Source of the DNA: Microbacterium hydrocarbonoxydans
GTDB lineage: Bacteria > Actinomycetota > Actinomycetes > Actinomycetales > Microbacteriaceae
Direction: 5' to 3'
Assembly (NCBI RefSeq): GCF_904831005.1
Contig: NZ_LR882982.1
Coordinates: 2,666,001-2,730,000 of the forward strand
Length of the DNA stretch: 64,000 nt
Part shown: positions 57,362 through 64,000 of the stretch, piece by piece
How the letters are laid out: each line of letters begins with the position of its first letter
How positions within the stretch are numbered: the stretch's first letter is position 1
Notes under the pieces: generated by a model
The model's database searches: none
What the model was told of the DNA's origin: nothing
What the model saw: only the letters and a program-made list of their open reading frames with translations
Program-made: the position numbers and the translations under genes

Positions 57362-58834
57362 ATGGCCACCCCTCTCACCACGGGCCGCCCGTGGCGTGTC
57401 ATCCTGTCGTTCTCGATCCCCCTGCTGCTCGGCAACGTCGTGCAGCAGATGTACCAGTTCGCCGATGCCGTCGTCGTCGGTCGCCACCTCGGCGTCCAGT
57501 CCCTCGCCGCAGTCGGCGCGACGGGCAGTCTGCTCTTCCTCCTCATCGGCTTCGCGTGGGGCCTCACGAGCGGATTCGCCATCCCGATCGCGCAGGCGTT
57601 CGGTGCCGGCGACGCCGCGGGCGTGCGCCGCTCGGTGGCGACGGGGGTGATCCTGACGGGCGTCACGAGTGTCGTCCTCACGATCGTCGCCCCGCTCATC
57701 GCGCGTCCCGTGCTCGAACTGCTGCAGACGCCGTCCGAGCTCATGCCCGAGGCGACGATCTTCACCCAGATCAGCTTCATCGGCGCGAGCGCGACGATGT
57801 TCTTCAACTACCTCTCGGCGATCATCCGCGCGATCGGCGACTCCCGCACCCCGCTGATCTTCCTCACCGTGTCGTGCGTGCTCAACGTCGGCCTGGTGAT
57901 CCTCCTGGTCGGGCCGCTCGAATGGGGTGTCGGCGGAGCAGCGCTCGCGACCGTCGTGGCCCAGGCGGTGTCGGTCGTGCTGTGCCTCGAGTTCGTGCGT
58001 CGTCGCCTGCCCATCCTGCATCTGCGCCGTGCAGACTGGCAGGTCACCGGCGACGACTTCCGCGAGCACCTGCGCCTCGGGCTGCCCATGGGGTTCCAGG
58101 CCTCGATCATCGCGATCGGCACCCTCGCGGTGCAGGTGGCGCTCAACACGCTCGGCTCGGACGCCGTCGCCGCCTATACGACGGCGTCTCGTGTCGACGG
58201 GCTCGCTGTGGCCTTCCTGTCGTCGCTCGGCCTCGCGGCCTCGATGTACGCGGCGCAGAACCTCGGCGGACGCCGCCCCGACCGCATCCGTCGCGGTGTG
58301 ATCGAGGGCACCTGGATGGCGGTGATCACCGGTGCGCTGCTCGGCGTGATCATCATCGCCTTCGGCACCCCGATGGTGCGCCTGTTCATCGGCGAGGGAT
58401 CCGACGAGGTGGTCGAGCTCGCGCACCTCATGCTCATCATCAACGGCTGCGGCTATTGGGTTCTCGGCATCCTCTTCGTGCTGCGCGGCGCGCTGCAGGG
58501 CCTCGGGCACACGCTGGTGCCGACCGTGACGGGCGTGATCGAGCTCGTGATGCGCGTCGGCGCGGCCGTCGTCCTCGGTGCTCTCATCGGCTTCGCGGGC
58601 GTCGCGCTCAGCAATCCGCTCGCCTGGGTCGGCGCGATCGTGCTGCTCGTGCCGGCGTACATCCGCGCGCACCGCGCCCTCGCGACCATGCCGGTCGAGC
58701 CGCTCGAGACGACAGAGACCTCGGCGATCGCGATCGTCGGACCGACCGACGGATCCATGGTCGTGGATGCCGTGATCACGCAGTCGGTGCCGGTCGTCCG
58801 CGGTTCGCGCTTCGCGTGGTTGAAGCGCCGCTGA
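57362..58834 (+). CDS. MATE family efflux transporter
   Basis: A 490-residue transporter with 12 membrane helices in two halves of six. Family text at the N-terminus: ILSFSIPLLLGNVVQQMYQFADAVVVGRHLG; in the second half YTTASRVDGLAVAFLSSLGLAASMYAAQNLG. It exports cationic drugs or metabolites using a proton or sodium gradient. The DinF/NorM subgroup cannot be decided. The ATG 57362 lacks a clear ribosome binding site. Monocistronic. Confidence 0.94.
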   Translation: MATPLTTGRPWRVILSFSIPLLLGNVVQQMYQFADAVVVGRHLGVQSLAAVGATGSLLFLLIGFAWGLTSGFAIPIAQAFGAGDAAGVRRSVATGVILTGVTSVVLTIVAPLIARPVLELLQTPSELMPEATIFTQISFIGASATMFFNYLSAIIRAIGDSRTPLIFLTVSCVLNVGLVILLVGPLEWGVGGAALATVVAQAVSVVLCLEFVRRRLPILHLRRADWQVTGDDFREHLRLGLPMGFQASIIAIGTLAVQVALNTLGSDAVAAYTTASRVDGLAVAFLSSLGLAASMYAAQNLGGRRPDRIRRGVIEGTWMAVITGALLGVIIIAFGTPMVRLFIGEGSDEVVELAHLMLIINGCGYWVLGILFVLRGALQGLGHTLVPTVTGVIELVMRVGAAVVLGALIGFAGVALSNPLAWVGAIVLLVPAYIRAHRALATMPVEPLETTETSAIAIVGPTDGSMVVDAVITQSVPVVRGSRFAWLKRR

Positions 58835-58937
58835 ACGACGCGTCACGGTTGGGGAACATCATCCTTCAGATGGATGCCGCATCACCCGATACTTCGTAAT
58901 CTTGGTGGTGCGGAGATACCGCTGACGGGGGGTCGTC

Positions 58938-59363
58938 ATGACGTCATCGAGGATGGCACACGAGTTGGCAGCATTCCTGGTTCCACTGGGATTCTTCGGA
59001 GCAGCTGTGGCCGTGCTGTGCGCGGTCATCGCCGGCATCGCGATCGCACGCGGAGCCGGTGGTCTCGCCGGCGGAGCGGTGGGTCTGTGGATCCCCGCCG
59101 CACTGCTGAGTCTCACGGCGTCGTTCGCGCAGCAGTGGACTCCGCTCATCGTTGCGGGAGCGGGGCTCGTCGGAATGCTCGTGGTCGGTGGGGTGCTGAG
59201 GGCGATCATCGGCTCGGCCGATTCGCGGGCGTCGGCACGCCCCGTCCCGTCCCGGGTCGAGACCCCGACGGTCCCTGCGCCGTCATCCGCACCCGTGGCG
59301 ACCGTCACGCCGCGAGCCGTGACGTCGACGAGCACGGGCAGCCTGCCCGCTCTCGCGAGCTGA
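58938..59363 (+). CDS. Hypothetical membrane protein
   Basis: A 141-residue protein with three predicted membrane helices (FLVPLGFFGAAVAVLCAVIAG, GLAGGAVGLWIPAALLSL, PLIVAGAGLVGMLVVGGVL) and a Pro/Thr/Ser-rich C-terminal tail of 45 residues. No family is recognised. It starts 104 nt after the MATE gene and converges with the acyl-CoA synthetase gene, with 6 nt between the stops. Confidence 0.78.
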   Translation: MTSSRMAHELAAFLVPLGFFGAAVAVLCAVIAGIAIARGAGGLAGGAVGLWIPAALLSLTASFAQQWTPLIVAGAGLVGMLVVGGVLRAIIGSADSRASARPVPSRVETPTVPAPSSAPVATVTPRAVTSTSTGSLPALAS

Positions 59364-59369
59364 CCCACG

Positions 59370-61079
59370 TCAGCGGTAATCGCGGTCGCGGTGCTGCCCG
59401 GCATCATCTCCCGAAGCCGCCCGCTCGGCCTCTCGGGCGCGCAGTTCGACGCGACGGATCTTGCCCGAGATCGTCTTGGGCAGCTCTGGCACGAACTCGA
59501 TGATCCTCACCCAGAGGTGCGAGGACAGGCGGTCGTGGGCATACGTGAAGATCGACCGCGCGGCGTCCGCCTCGGCATCCGTGGCATCCGCGCGCAGGCA
59601 CACATAGGCCTTCGGCACGGCCAGACGTGTCGGGTCGGGACTCGGGATCACCGCCGCCTCGACGACGAGGTCATGCTCGAGCAGCACCGATTCGAGCTCG
59701 AACGGCGAGATCTTATAGTCCGAGGCCTTGAACACGTCGTCCGCCCGACCGATGTAGGTCAGGTAGCCCTCGTCGTCGCGCACGGCGATGTCTCCGGTGT
59801 GGTGATATCCGCCCTCCCGTGACTCTGCGGTCTTCTCGGGGTCGCCGAAGTAGCCGGCCATCAGTCCCGCGGGCGCCTGGGCGAGGTCGAGAGCGATCTC
59901 GCCCTCTGCCTCGGTGACTGATCCCGTCGCGGGATCGAGCAGCACCACCGGATATCCGGGCAGCGGGCGCCCCATCGAACCGACCTTCACCGCCTGCCCC
60001 GGCGAGTTGCCGATGCAGGCCGTCATCTCGGTCTGCCCGAAGCCGTCGCGGATCGTTCCGCCCCAGGCCTCGCGCACGCGATCGATGACCTCGGGGTTCA
60101 GCGGCTCGCCGGCGCCCACCAGCTCGCGCGGCGGGTGCGCGAGACGGGCGAGATCGGCCTGGATCAGCATCCGCCACACGGTGGGCGGAGCGCAGAAGGT
60201 GGACACCTCATGCGTGTCCATGACCTGCATGAGGGTGTTCGGATCGAAACGGTCGTAGTCGTACACGAACACCGTCGCCTCAGCGAGGAACGGCGAGTAG
60301 AAACTCGACCAGGCGTGCTTCGCCCACCCGGGAGACGAGATGTTGAGGTGCACGTCGTCGGGACGCACGCCCAGCCACCACATGGTCGAGAGGTGCCCGA
60401 TCGGGTACGAGACGTGCGTGTGCTGCACGAGCTTGGGACGGCTCGTCGTGCCGCTCGTGAAGTACAGCAGCGCCGTGTCATCGGCAGGAGTGGGGGCATC
60501 CGGTTCGAAGACAGCCGGAGCGCTCGACGACTCGGCGAATGCGCACCACGTCGGCGGGATGGCCTCGCCGACGCCGATCCGCAGCACATCGGCGTCGATG
60601 TCGGCGACGCGTTCGGCGAGAGCTCCCGTGGTCACGATGGCCCTGGCCCTGCCGTACTCGACGCGGTATGCGAGATCGGCGGCCGAGAGCAGTGTCGAGG
60701 TGGGGATCGACACCGCGCCGATCTTGGTGATCGCCAGCATCACCTCCCACAGCTCGATCGTGTTGCCCAGCATCACGATCACGTGATCGCCGCGGTGGAT
60801 GCCGATCGAGGTCAGCCACGCGGCGACCTGGTCAGATCTCGACGAGAGCTCGCCGTAGCTCCAGGTGCGCAGGCTCAGGTCGGCGTCGACGATCTGCACC
60901 GCCGGGCGGTCGGGGTTCTCGGCCGCGATCACGTCGAACCACTCGAGCGCGAAGTTGAACTCCCCGGGCGTCGGCCAGGAGAAGCCCGCGCGGGCGGCGT
61001 CGTAGTCCGTGGCGTGCGCGAACAGGAAGTCGCGCATCTCGCGGATCGCGGTGGTGGCTGCTGTGGCGCTGCGGCTCAT
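59370..61079 (-). CDS. AMP-dependent acyl-CoA synthetase
   Basis: A 569-residue adenylate-forming ligase. The P-loop-like motif is YFTSGTTSRPK, the A5 region has GFGQTEMT, the hinge HTGDIAVRDDEGYLTYIGRADDVFK-type block is present, and the catalytic Lys is in PKTISGKIRR near the C-terminus. It makes acyl-CoA from an acid, ATP and CoA; the text is closest to acetyl-/medium-chain (BCAT-like) synthetases. A thioesterase gene follows upstream on the same strand (76-nt gap), so acyl-CoA levels may be set by the two together. Confidence 0.94.
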   Translation of the reverse strand: MSRSATAATTAIREMRDFLFAHATDYDAARAGFSWPTPGEFNFALEWFDVIAAENPDRPAVQIVDADLSLRTWSYGELSSRSDQVAAWLTSIGIHRGDHVIVMLGNTIELWEVMLAITKIGAVSIPTSTLLSAADLAYRVEYGRARAIVTTGALAERVADIDADVLRIGVGEAIPPTWCAFAESSSAPAVFEPDAPTPADDTALLYFTSGTTSRPKLVQHTHVSYPIGHLSTMWWLGVRPDDVHLNISSPGWAKHAWSSFYSPFLAEATVFVYDYDRFDPNTLMQVMDTHEVSTFCAPPTVWRMLIQADLARLAHPPRELVGAGEPLNPEVIDRVREAWGGTIRDGFGQTEMTACIGNSPGQAVKVGSMGRPLPGYPVVLLDPATGSVTEAEGEIALDLAQAPAGLMAGYFGDPEKTAESREGGYHHTGDIAVRDDEGYLTYIGRADDVFKASDYKISPFELESVLLEHDLVVEAAVIPSPDPTRLAVPKAYVCLRADATDAEADAARSIFTYAHDRLSSHLWVRIIEFVPELPKTISGKIRRVELRAREAERAASGDDAGQHRDRDYR

Positions 61080-61155
61080 TCGGGGCTCCCTTGCTCGACG
61101 TGGTCCATCCTCGCACCGTCCGCCCCCGGATGTCCTGCGGCGACTCCGCTCGCTC

Positions 61156-61623
61156 CTACGGCAGGCGGATCGTGCCCGTCGCGATGCTCTCGGTCGGCAT
61201 CCGGTCGCGGTTGTACGTGATCTCGCTGTAGCCGTGCGGGGTGGGGATGCCGTCGTCGTCGAGGCTCACGAACACGATCTTCTCGATCGTCAGGATGCTC
61301 TTGCGGGTGATCATGTTGCGCGCGACCGCACGCATGGTGAGCGAGGTCCGCCCGAAGTGCGTGGCCTGCAGGCCGATCTCGATCAGGTCGCCCTGCACGG
61401 CCGAGGCCTCGAAGTTGATCTCCGAGATGTGCTTGGTCACCGCGCGGTAGTTGCCCAGCTGCACGATCGCGTAGATCGCGGCCTCCTCGTCGATCCACTT
61501 CAACAGGCTGCCGCCGAACAGCGACCCGTTCGCGTTGAGGTCTTCGGGCCGCACCCACTTGCGGGTGCGGAAGTTGATGCCGTCGTCGGACCACTGCCAT
61601 TCGGGTGTCTTCTGATTCGCCAT
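61156..61623 (-). CDS. Acyl-CoA thioesterase, hotdog fold
   Basis: A 155-residue hotdog-fold thioesterase of the YciA/cytosolic acyl-CoA hydrolase group. Text: RKWVRPEDLNANGSLFGGSLLKWIDEEAA with the catalytic Asn/Asp region, and HISEINFEASAVQGD. It hydrolyses acyl-CoA to free acid and CoA. Start ATG 61623. It precedes the acyl-CoA synthetase gene on the same strand. Confidence 0.94.
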   Translation of the reverse strand: MANQKTPEWQWSDDGINFRTRKWVRPEDLNANGSLFGGSLLKWIDEEAAIYAIVQLGNYRAVTKHISEINFEASAVQGDLIEIGLQATHFGRTSLTMRAVARNMITRKSILTIEKIVFVSLDDDGIPTPHGYSEITYNRDRMPTESIATGTIRLP

Positions 61624-61762
61624 GATCCGAGCGTAGAAGCCTCGTGAGTCGAGGGTGTTACGAGTGCACATCCGTGCATGCGGCGCGCATCGTCTGCCGT
61701 GAGCGGATCCGCCCAGGGCCGATCCGGTTCCCCCTCGCCGACGCGCGACGGATGCTGATGGC

Positions 61763-62377
61763 ATGAGCGAAGACAACCCCATCCCGCAGTTCGGTCCCGA
61801 GGCCAGACGAGCGCTGTTCCACGAGCGTGTGCTCGTGCTCGACGGCGCTCTCGACGACGACAACGGCACGCTGCTCATGACGCAGCTGCTCACGCTCTCG
61901 GCGGAGGATCCGACGACCGACATCGCCCTGTGGATCCACTCGCCCGGCGGTTCCGTTCCGTCGATGCTCGCGATCCGCGACCTCATGACGCTCGTGCCCA
62001 ACGACGTGTCGACCCTCGCGCTCGGCCTCGCCTGCAGCGCCGGTCAGTTCCTGCTCTCCGCGGGAGCCCGCGGCAAGCGACGAGCGCTGCCCCACGCGCG
62101 CATCCTCATGCACCAGGGCTCCGCCGGGATCGGCGGCTCGGCGGTCGAGATCGAGACGCAGGCCGACGATCTGCGGCACATGCGCGACACCGTGCTGGGG
62201 CTCATCGCCGCCGACACAGGCCAGCCCAGAGAGCGCATCTTCGAGGATTCGCTGCACGACCGCTGGTACACCGCGACCCAGGCGAAGGAGTTCGGCTTCA
62301 TCGACGAGATCGTCGACTCGCTCTCGGGGCTGATGCCCAGGCGTCGCGCCCGGGTCGGGCTGGGGGCGAGCGCATGA
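61763..62377 (+). CDS. ClpP-family protease subunit (active-site serine present)
   Basis: A 204-residue ClpP-like serine peptidase. The oxyanion loop is SPGGSV (residues 60-65), the nucleophile is Ser92 in ACSAGQF, and the catalytic His is H117 in LMHQ. The text CSAGQF differs from the usual ASMGA. The protein lacks a leader. Start ATG 61763. It forms an operon with a second clpP-like gene (ATGA overlap). It is most likely an accessory pair like ClpP3/ClpP4 of Streptomyces and not the housekeeping ClpP1/ClpP2, which usually sit with tig and clpX. Confidence 0.9.
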   Translation: MSEDNPIPQFGPEARRALFHERVLVLDGALDDDNGTLLMTQLLTLSAEDPTTDIALWIHSPGGSVPSMLAIRDLMTLVPNDVSTLALGLACSAGQFLLSAGARGKRRALPHARILMHQGSAGIGGSAVEIETQADDLRHMRDTVLGLIAADTGQPRERIFEDSLHDRWYTATQAKEFGFIDEIVDSLSGLMPRRRARVGLGASA

Positions 62378-62967
62378 GCGGCTACACGATCCCGAACGTG
62401 ATCGCGCAGCATCCGCGCGGCGACCGCGTGATGGACGTCTACTCGCACCTGCTCGCCGAGAGGGTGATCTATCTCGGCACCGCGATCGACGCCGGCGTCG
62501 CCAATGCGCTCATCGCCCAGCTGCTGCACCTGGATGCCGACAGCCAGGACTCCGGCGTGCAGTTCTACATCAACAGCGAGGGCGGCGATCCCGGTGCAGC
62601 GCTCGCGATCTATGACACGATGCAGCACATCCGCCCGGCCGTCGCGACCACCTGCGTCGGACAGGCGATCGGTCCCGCGGCACTGCTGGTCGCTGCCGGA
62701 GCGCCGGGACAGAGAGCGGCGCTCGCCCACGCGCGAATAGTGCTGCACCAGCCCGTCGGACAGTCGCGAGGGGCGATCCCCGATCTCATCCTCGCGGCCG
62801 ACGAGGTCGTGCGCGTGCGCTCCGACATGGAAGCGATCCTGGCCCGTCACAGCGGCCGTTCGCTGAGCGAGCTGCGCGCCGACACCGACAGGGACCGCGT
62901 GTTCACGGCATCCGGCGCCCTCGACTACGGCCTGATCGACACCGTGCTGGGTGAGCGGACCGACTGA
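62374..62967 (+). CDS. ClpP-family protein lacking the catalytic serine
   Basis: A 197-residue ClpP-fold protein. The His motif VLHQP (H125) and the DTDRDRVFTA region are normal, but the nucleophile position reads VGQAIGPAA (residues 95-103) where VGQAASMGA is expected, so Ser is Gly100. It would be catalytically dead and may serve as a structural or regulatory ring with the active upstream partner. ATG 62374 overlaps the previous stop by 4 nt. The claim needs alignment, but the neighbouring residues match well. Confidence 0.88.
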   Translation: MSGYTIPNVIAQHPRGDRVMDVYSHLLAERVIYLGTAIDAGVANALIAQLLHLDADSQDSGVQFYINSEGGDPGAALAIYDTMQHIRPAVATTCVGQAIGPAALLVAAGAPGQRAALAHARIVLHQPVGQSRGAIPDLILAADEVVRVRSDMEAILARHSGRSLSELRADTDRDRVFTASGALDYGLIDTVLGERTD

Positions 62968-62972
62968 GCCGC

Positions 62973-63341
62973 TCAGGCGGCGAGGGCGAACGCGCCGCGC
63001 GTCGCAGACACCGCAGCCGACACTGCAGCGGATGCCGGAGCCGGCGTCGCCTGACGCAGCTCGTCGGCCACGGCGCTCGTCAGTTCGATCAGCGAGGTGT
63101 CGAGCGCTCCGGCGATGGCGGCGATCATCTCGCTCGACGGCTCTTTGAGGCCGCGCTCGACCTCGGAGAGGTACTGCGGCGAGACGCCGGCGTTCGCGGC
63201 GGTCTCGGTGAGCGTCTCGTCGCGATCGTGTCGGCGGCGGCGCAGCTGGTCGCCGAGCAGGTGGCGCCAGAGCGGCTCGGGGTCACCCGGGCGAGGGCGG
63301 GCGGGACGAGGGGTGCGGGAGAAAGTGACGAGGTCGGCCAT
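62973..63341 (-). CDS. XRE-family regulator, ClgR/PopR-like
   Basis: A 122-residue protein with a helix-turn-helix. The core LLGDQLRRRRHDRDETLTETAANAGVSPQYLSEVERG-type text with LKEPSSEMIAAI closely resembles actinobacterial ClgR and PopR, activators of clp protease genes. It ends in an Ala-rich tail (GAFALAA), which resembles degradation tags seen by Clp; ClgR and PopR are themselves ClpP substrates. It is convergent with the clpP pair, with 5 nt between the stops. Control of that operon is inferred from this placement. Confidence 0.87.
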   Translation of the reverse strand: MADLVTFSRTPRPARPRPGDPEPLWRHLLGDQLRRRRHDRDETLTETAANAGVSPQYLSEVERGLKEPSSEMIAAIAGALDTSLIELTSAVADELRQATPAPASAAVSAAVSATRGAFALAA

Positions 63342-63403
63342 GCCTCACGATAATCCGCGGTCCGGCGGATGCTCGAGCCCTTCTGCTCAGAGCAGAACGA
63401 GCC

Positions 63404-63859
63404 TCAGCCGAGCGGCAGCGCGCCGTCGTCGACGACCTTGCGCATCACGAGCGTCGAGCTCACCCGCTGCACGCCGGGCAGGGCGGTGAGCTGCTCGTCG
63501 TACAGGCGCTGGAAGTGCTCGAGATCGGCGGCGACGACGCGCAGCAGGTAGTCGGGGTCGCCGAACAGGCGGTGCGCGAGAGTGATGTTCGGGATGCGGG
63601 TCACGGCCTCCTCGAACGGGATGATCGAGTCGCGGTTCGCCTCCTTCATGGTGACGAAGACCAGCGTCTCGAACCCCAGCCCGAGCGCGTGCGGCGAGAG
63701 CGTCGCGTGATACCCGGTGATGACACCGGAGCGCTCCAGTTCACGCAGTCTGCGATGGCACGGCGAGACGCTCAACTGCACCCGCTCGGCGAGCTCGGTG
63801 ATGCTCAGGCGTCCATCGCGCTGCATCTCGGCAAGGATCTTCCGGTCGATCGCGTCCAT
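63404..63859 (-). CDS. Lrp/AsnC family transcriptional regulator
   Basis: A 151-residue regulator. The start ATG 63859 gives the typical MDAIDRKILAEMQRDGRLS. The HTH lies at about residues 18-40 (ITELAERVQLSVSPCHRRL) and the RAM ligand-binding domain follows (FETLVFVTMK, GDPDYLLRVVAAD). It senses an amino acid and is divergent from the gene that starts at 63973, its likely target. A CTTGCG/CGCAAG inverted pair lies in the intergenic region. Confidence 0.95.
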   Translation of the reverse strand: MDAIDRKILAEMQRDGRLSITELAERVQLSVSPCHRRLRELERSGVITGYHATLSPHALGLGFETLVFVTMKEANRDSIIPFEEAVTRIPNITLAHRLFGDPDYLLRVVAADLEHFQRLYDEQLTALPGVQRVSSTLVMRKVVDDGALPLG

Positions 63860-63869
63860 GCTCAAGATT

Positions 63870-63907
63870 CTTGCGCAGAACGGCGCTCTACGTGCAAACA
63901 ACGCAAG
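63870..63907. promoter_or_regulatory. Possible Lrp/AsnC binding region
   Basis: CTTGCG (63870-63875) and CGCAAG (63902-63907) are inverted about a 26-nt spacer that also contains GTGCAAACAACGCAAG. The region lies between the Lrp-type gene and its divergent neighbour. Evidence is weak. Confidence 0.35.
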
Positions 63908-63972
63908 CACTTTCCGGCTGTTCGTTCCTAGAGTTGCCTCGCACGCCGACTGCACGACGAAAGAGAACAGCG

Positions 63973-64000
63973 ATGGCACTCACCGCGATCACGGCCTTCT
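63973..64000 (+). CDS. Start of an unidentified gene cut by the window edge
   Basis: An ATG at 63973, preceded by a GAAAGAGA purine run, opens a frame reading MALTAITAF before the window ends. Its placement opposite an Lrp/AsnC regulator suggests an amino-acid transport or metabolism gene. The nine visible residues do not identify it. Confidence 0.4.

Noticed and set aside
61691..61698. CGTCTGCC as a PopR half-site ahead of the clpP pair
   Set aside because: Matches only half of the palindrome I recall for PopR, and no second half follows at the right spacing.

Overview
The window comes from the chromosome of a high-GC Gram-positive actinobacterium, most likely Microbacteriaceae (Microbacterium or a close relative). 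The evidence is the very high GC content, many GTG starts with AAGGAGG-type ribosome binding sites, WXG100 proteins, ECF41/SigJ sigma factors, a DUF222-HNH protein, an MmsA/ChvE-type sugar ABC system, a ClgR/PopR-like regulator and the gene order rpsF-ssb-rpsR-rplI followed by dnaB. Family calls rest on motifs read by eye; no database search was possible.

Layout. 1-9.3 kb: the 3' end of a GH2 glycosidase, a lipoprotein, the ribosomal/replication cluster rpsF-ssb-rpsR-rplI, a four-gene reverse-strand operon of WXG100-type (type VII secretion substrate) proteins, a 517-nt gap with DnaA-box-like sites, then dnaB, a P-loop kinase-like gene and a membrane protein. 9.6-12.7 kb: two paralogous NmrA-like SDR genes divergent from an ECF41 sigma factor coupled to a SnoaL-like protein. 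12.7-16.7 kb: nuclease, stress-type SDR, RibD-like reductase, S4 protein and a ROK repressor. 16.9-25.4 kb: a tightly coupled seven-gene carbohydrate operon (binding protein, two permeases, MDR dehydrogenase, Gfo/Idh dehydrogenase, GH36, GH13_18 phosphorylase) whose order recalls the E. coli ycj cluster. 25.4-31.4 kb: PepSY protein, glutaminase remnant with an internal deletion, two-component system, lipoprotein, CDGSH protein and iron-containing redox enzyme. 31.5-42.2 kb: membrane proteins, flavin monooxygenase, GNAT-pnuC, serine hydrolase, a second ECF41-SDR pair, DUF222-HNH, DUF808, glycosyltransferase, msrB-msrA. 42.2-51 kb: hydrolase, 31-bp repeats, fur-katA, lipoprotein, phosphatase, J-domain/NERD-like protein, YigZ, aldo/keto reductase, CycA-like permease. 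51-57 kb: a ChvE/MmsAB-type sugar operon with a ROK repressor and an extra single-domain ATPase. 57-64 kb: MATE transporter, acyl-CoA synthetase and thioesterase, an unusual clpP pair convergent with a ClgR/PopR-like regulator, and an Lrp/AsnC regulator.

How the genes work together. The strongest regulatory signal is a shared promoter pattern (C-C/G-TCACA, 16 nt, C/G-GTCA) in front of both ECF41 loci and in front of all three paralogous SDR genes, which defines a small putative regulon. Both sugar operons have palindromes that fit ROK repressor control. TTCAG direct repeats precede both the response regulator gene and the PepSY gene 3.3 kb away, suggesting one circuit. The likeliest sources of new biology are the ycj-like glycoside operon with a GH36 in place of the epimerase and kojibiose phosphorylase, the orphan WXG100 operon, the ECF41 regulon with a split-off SnoaL domain, and the clpP pair in which one subunit has lost its catalytic serine.
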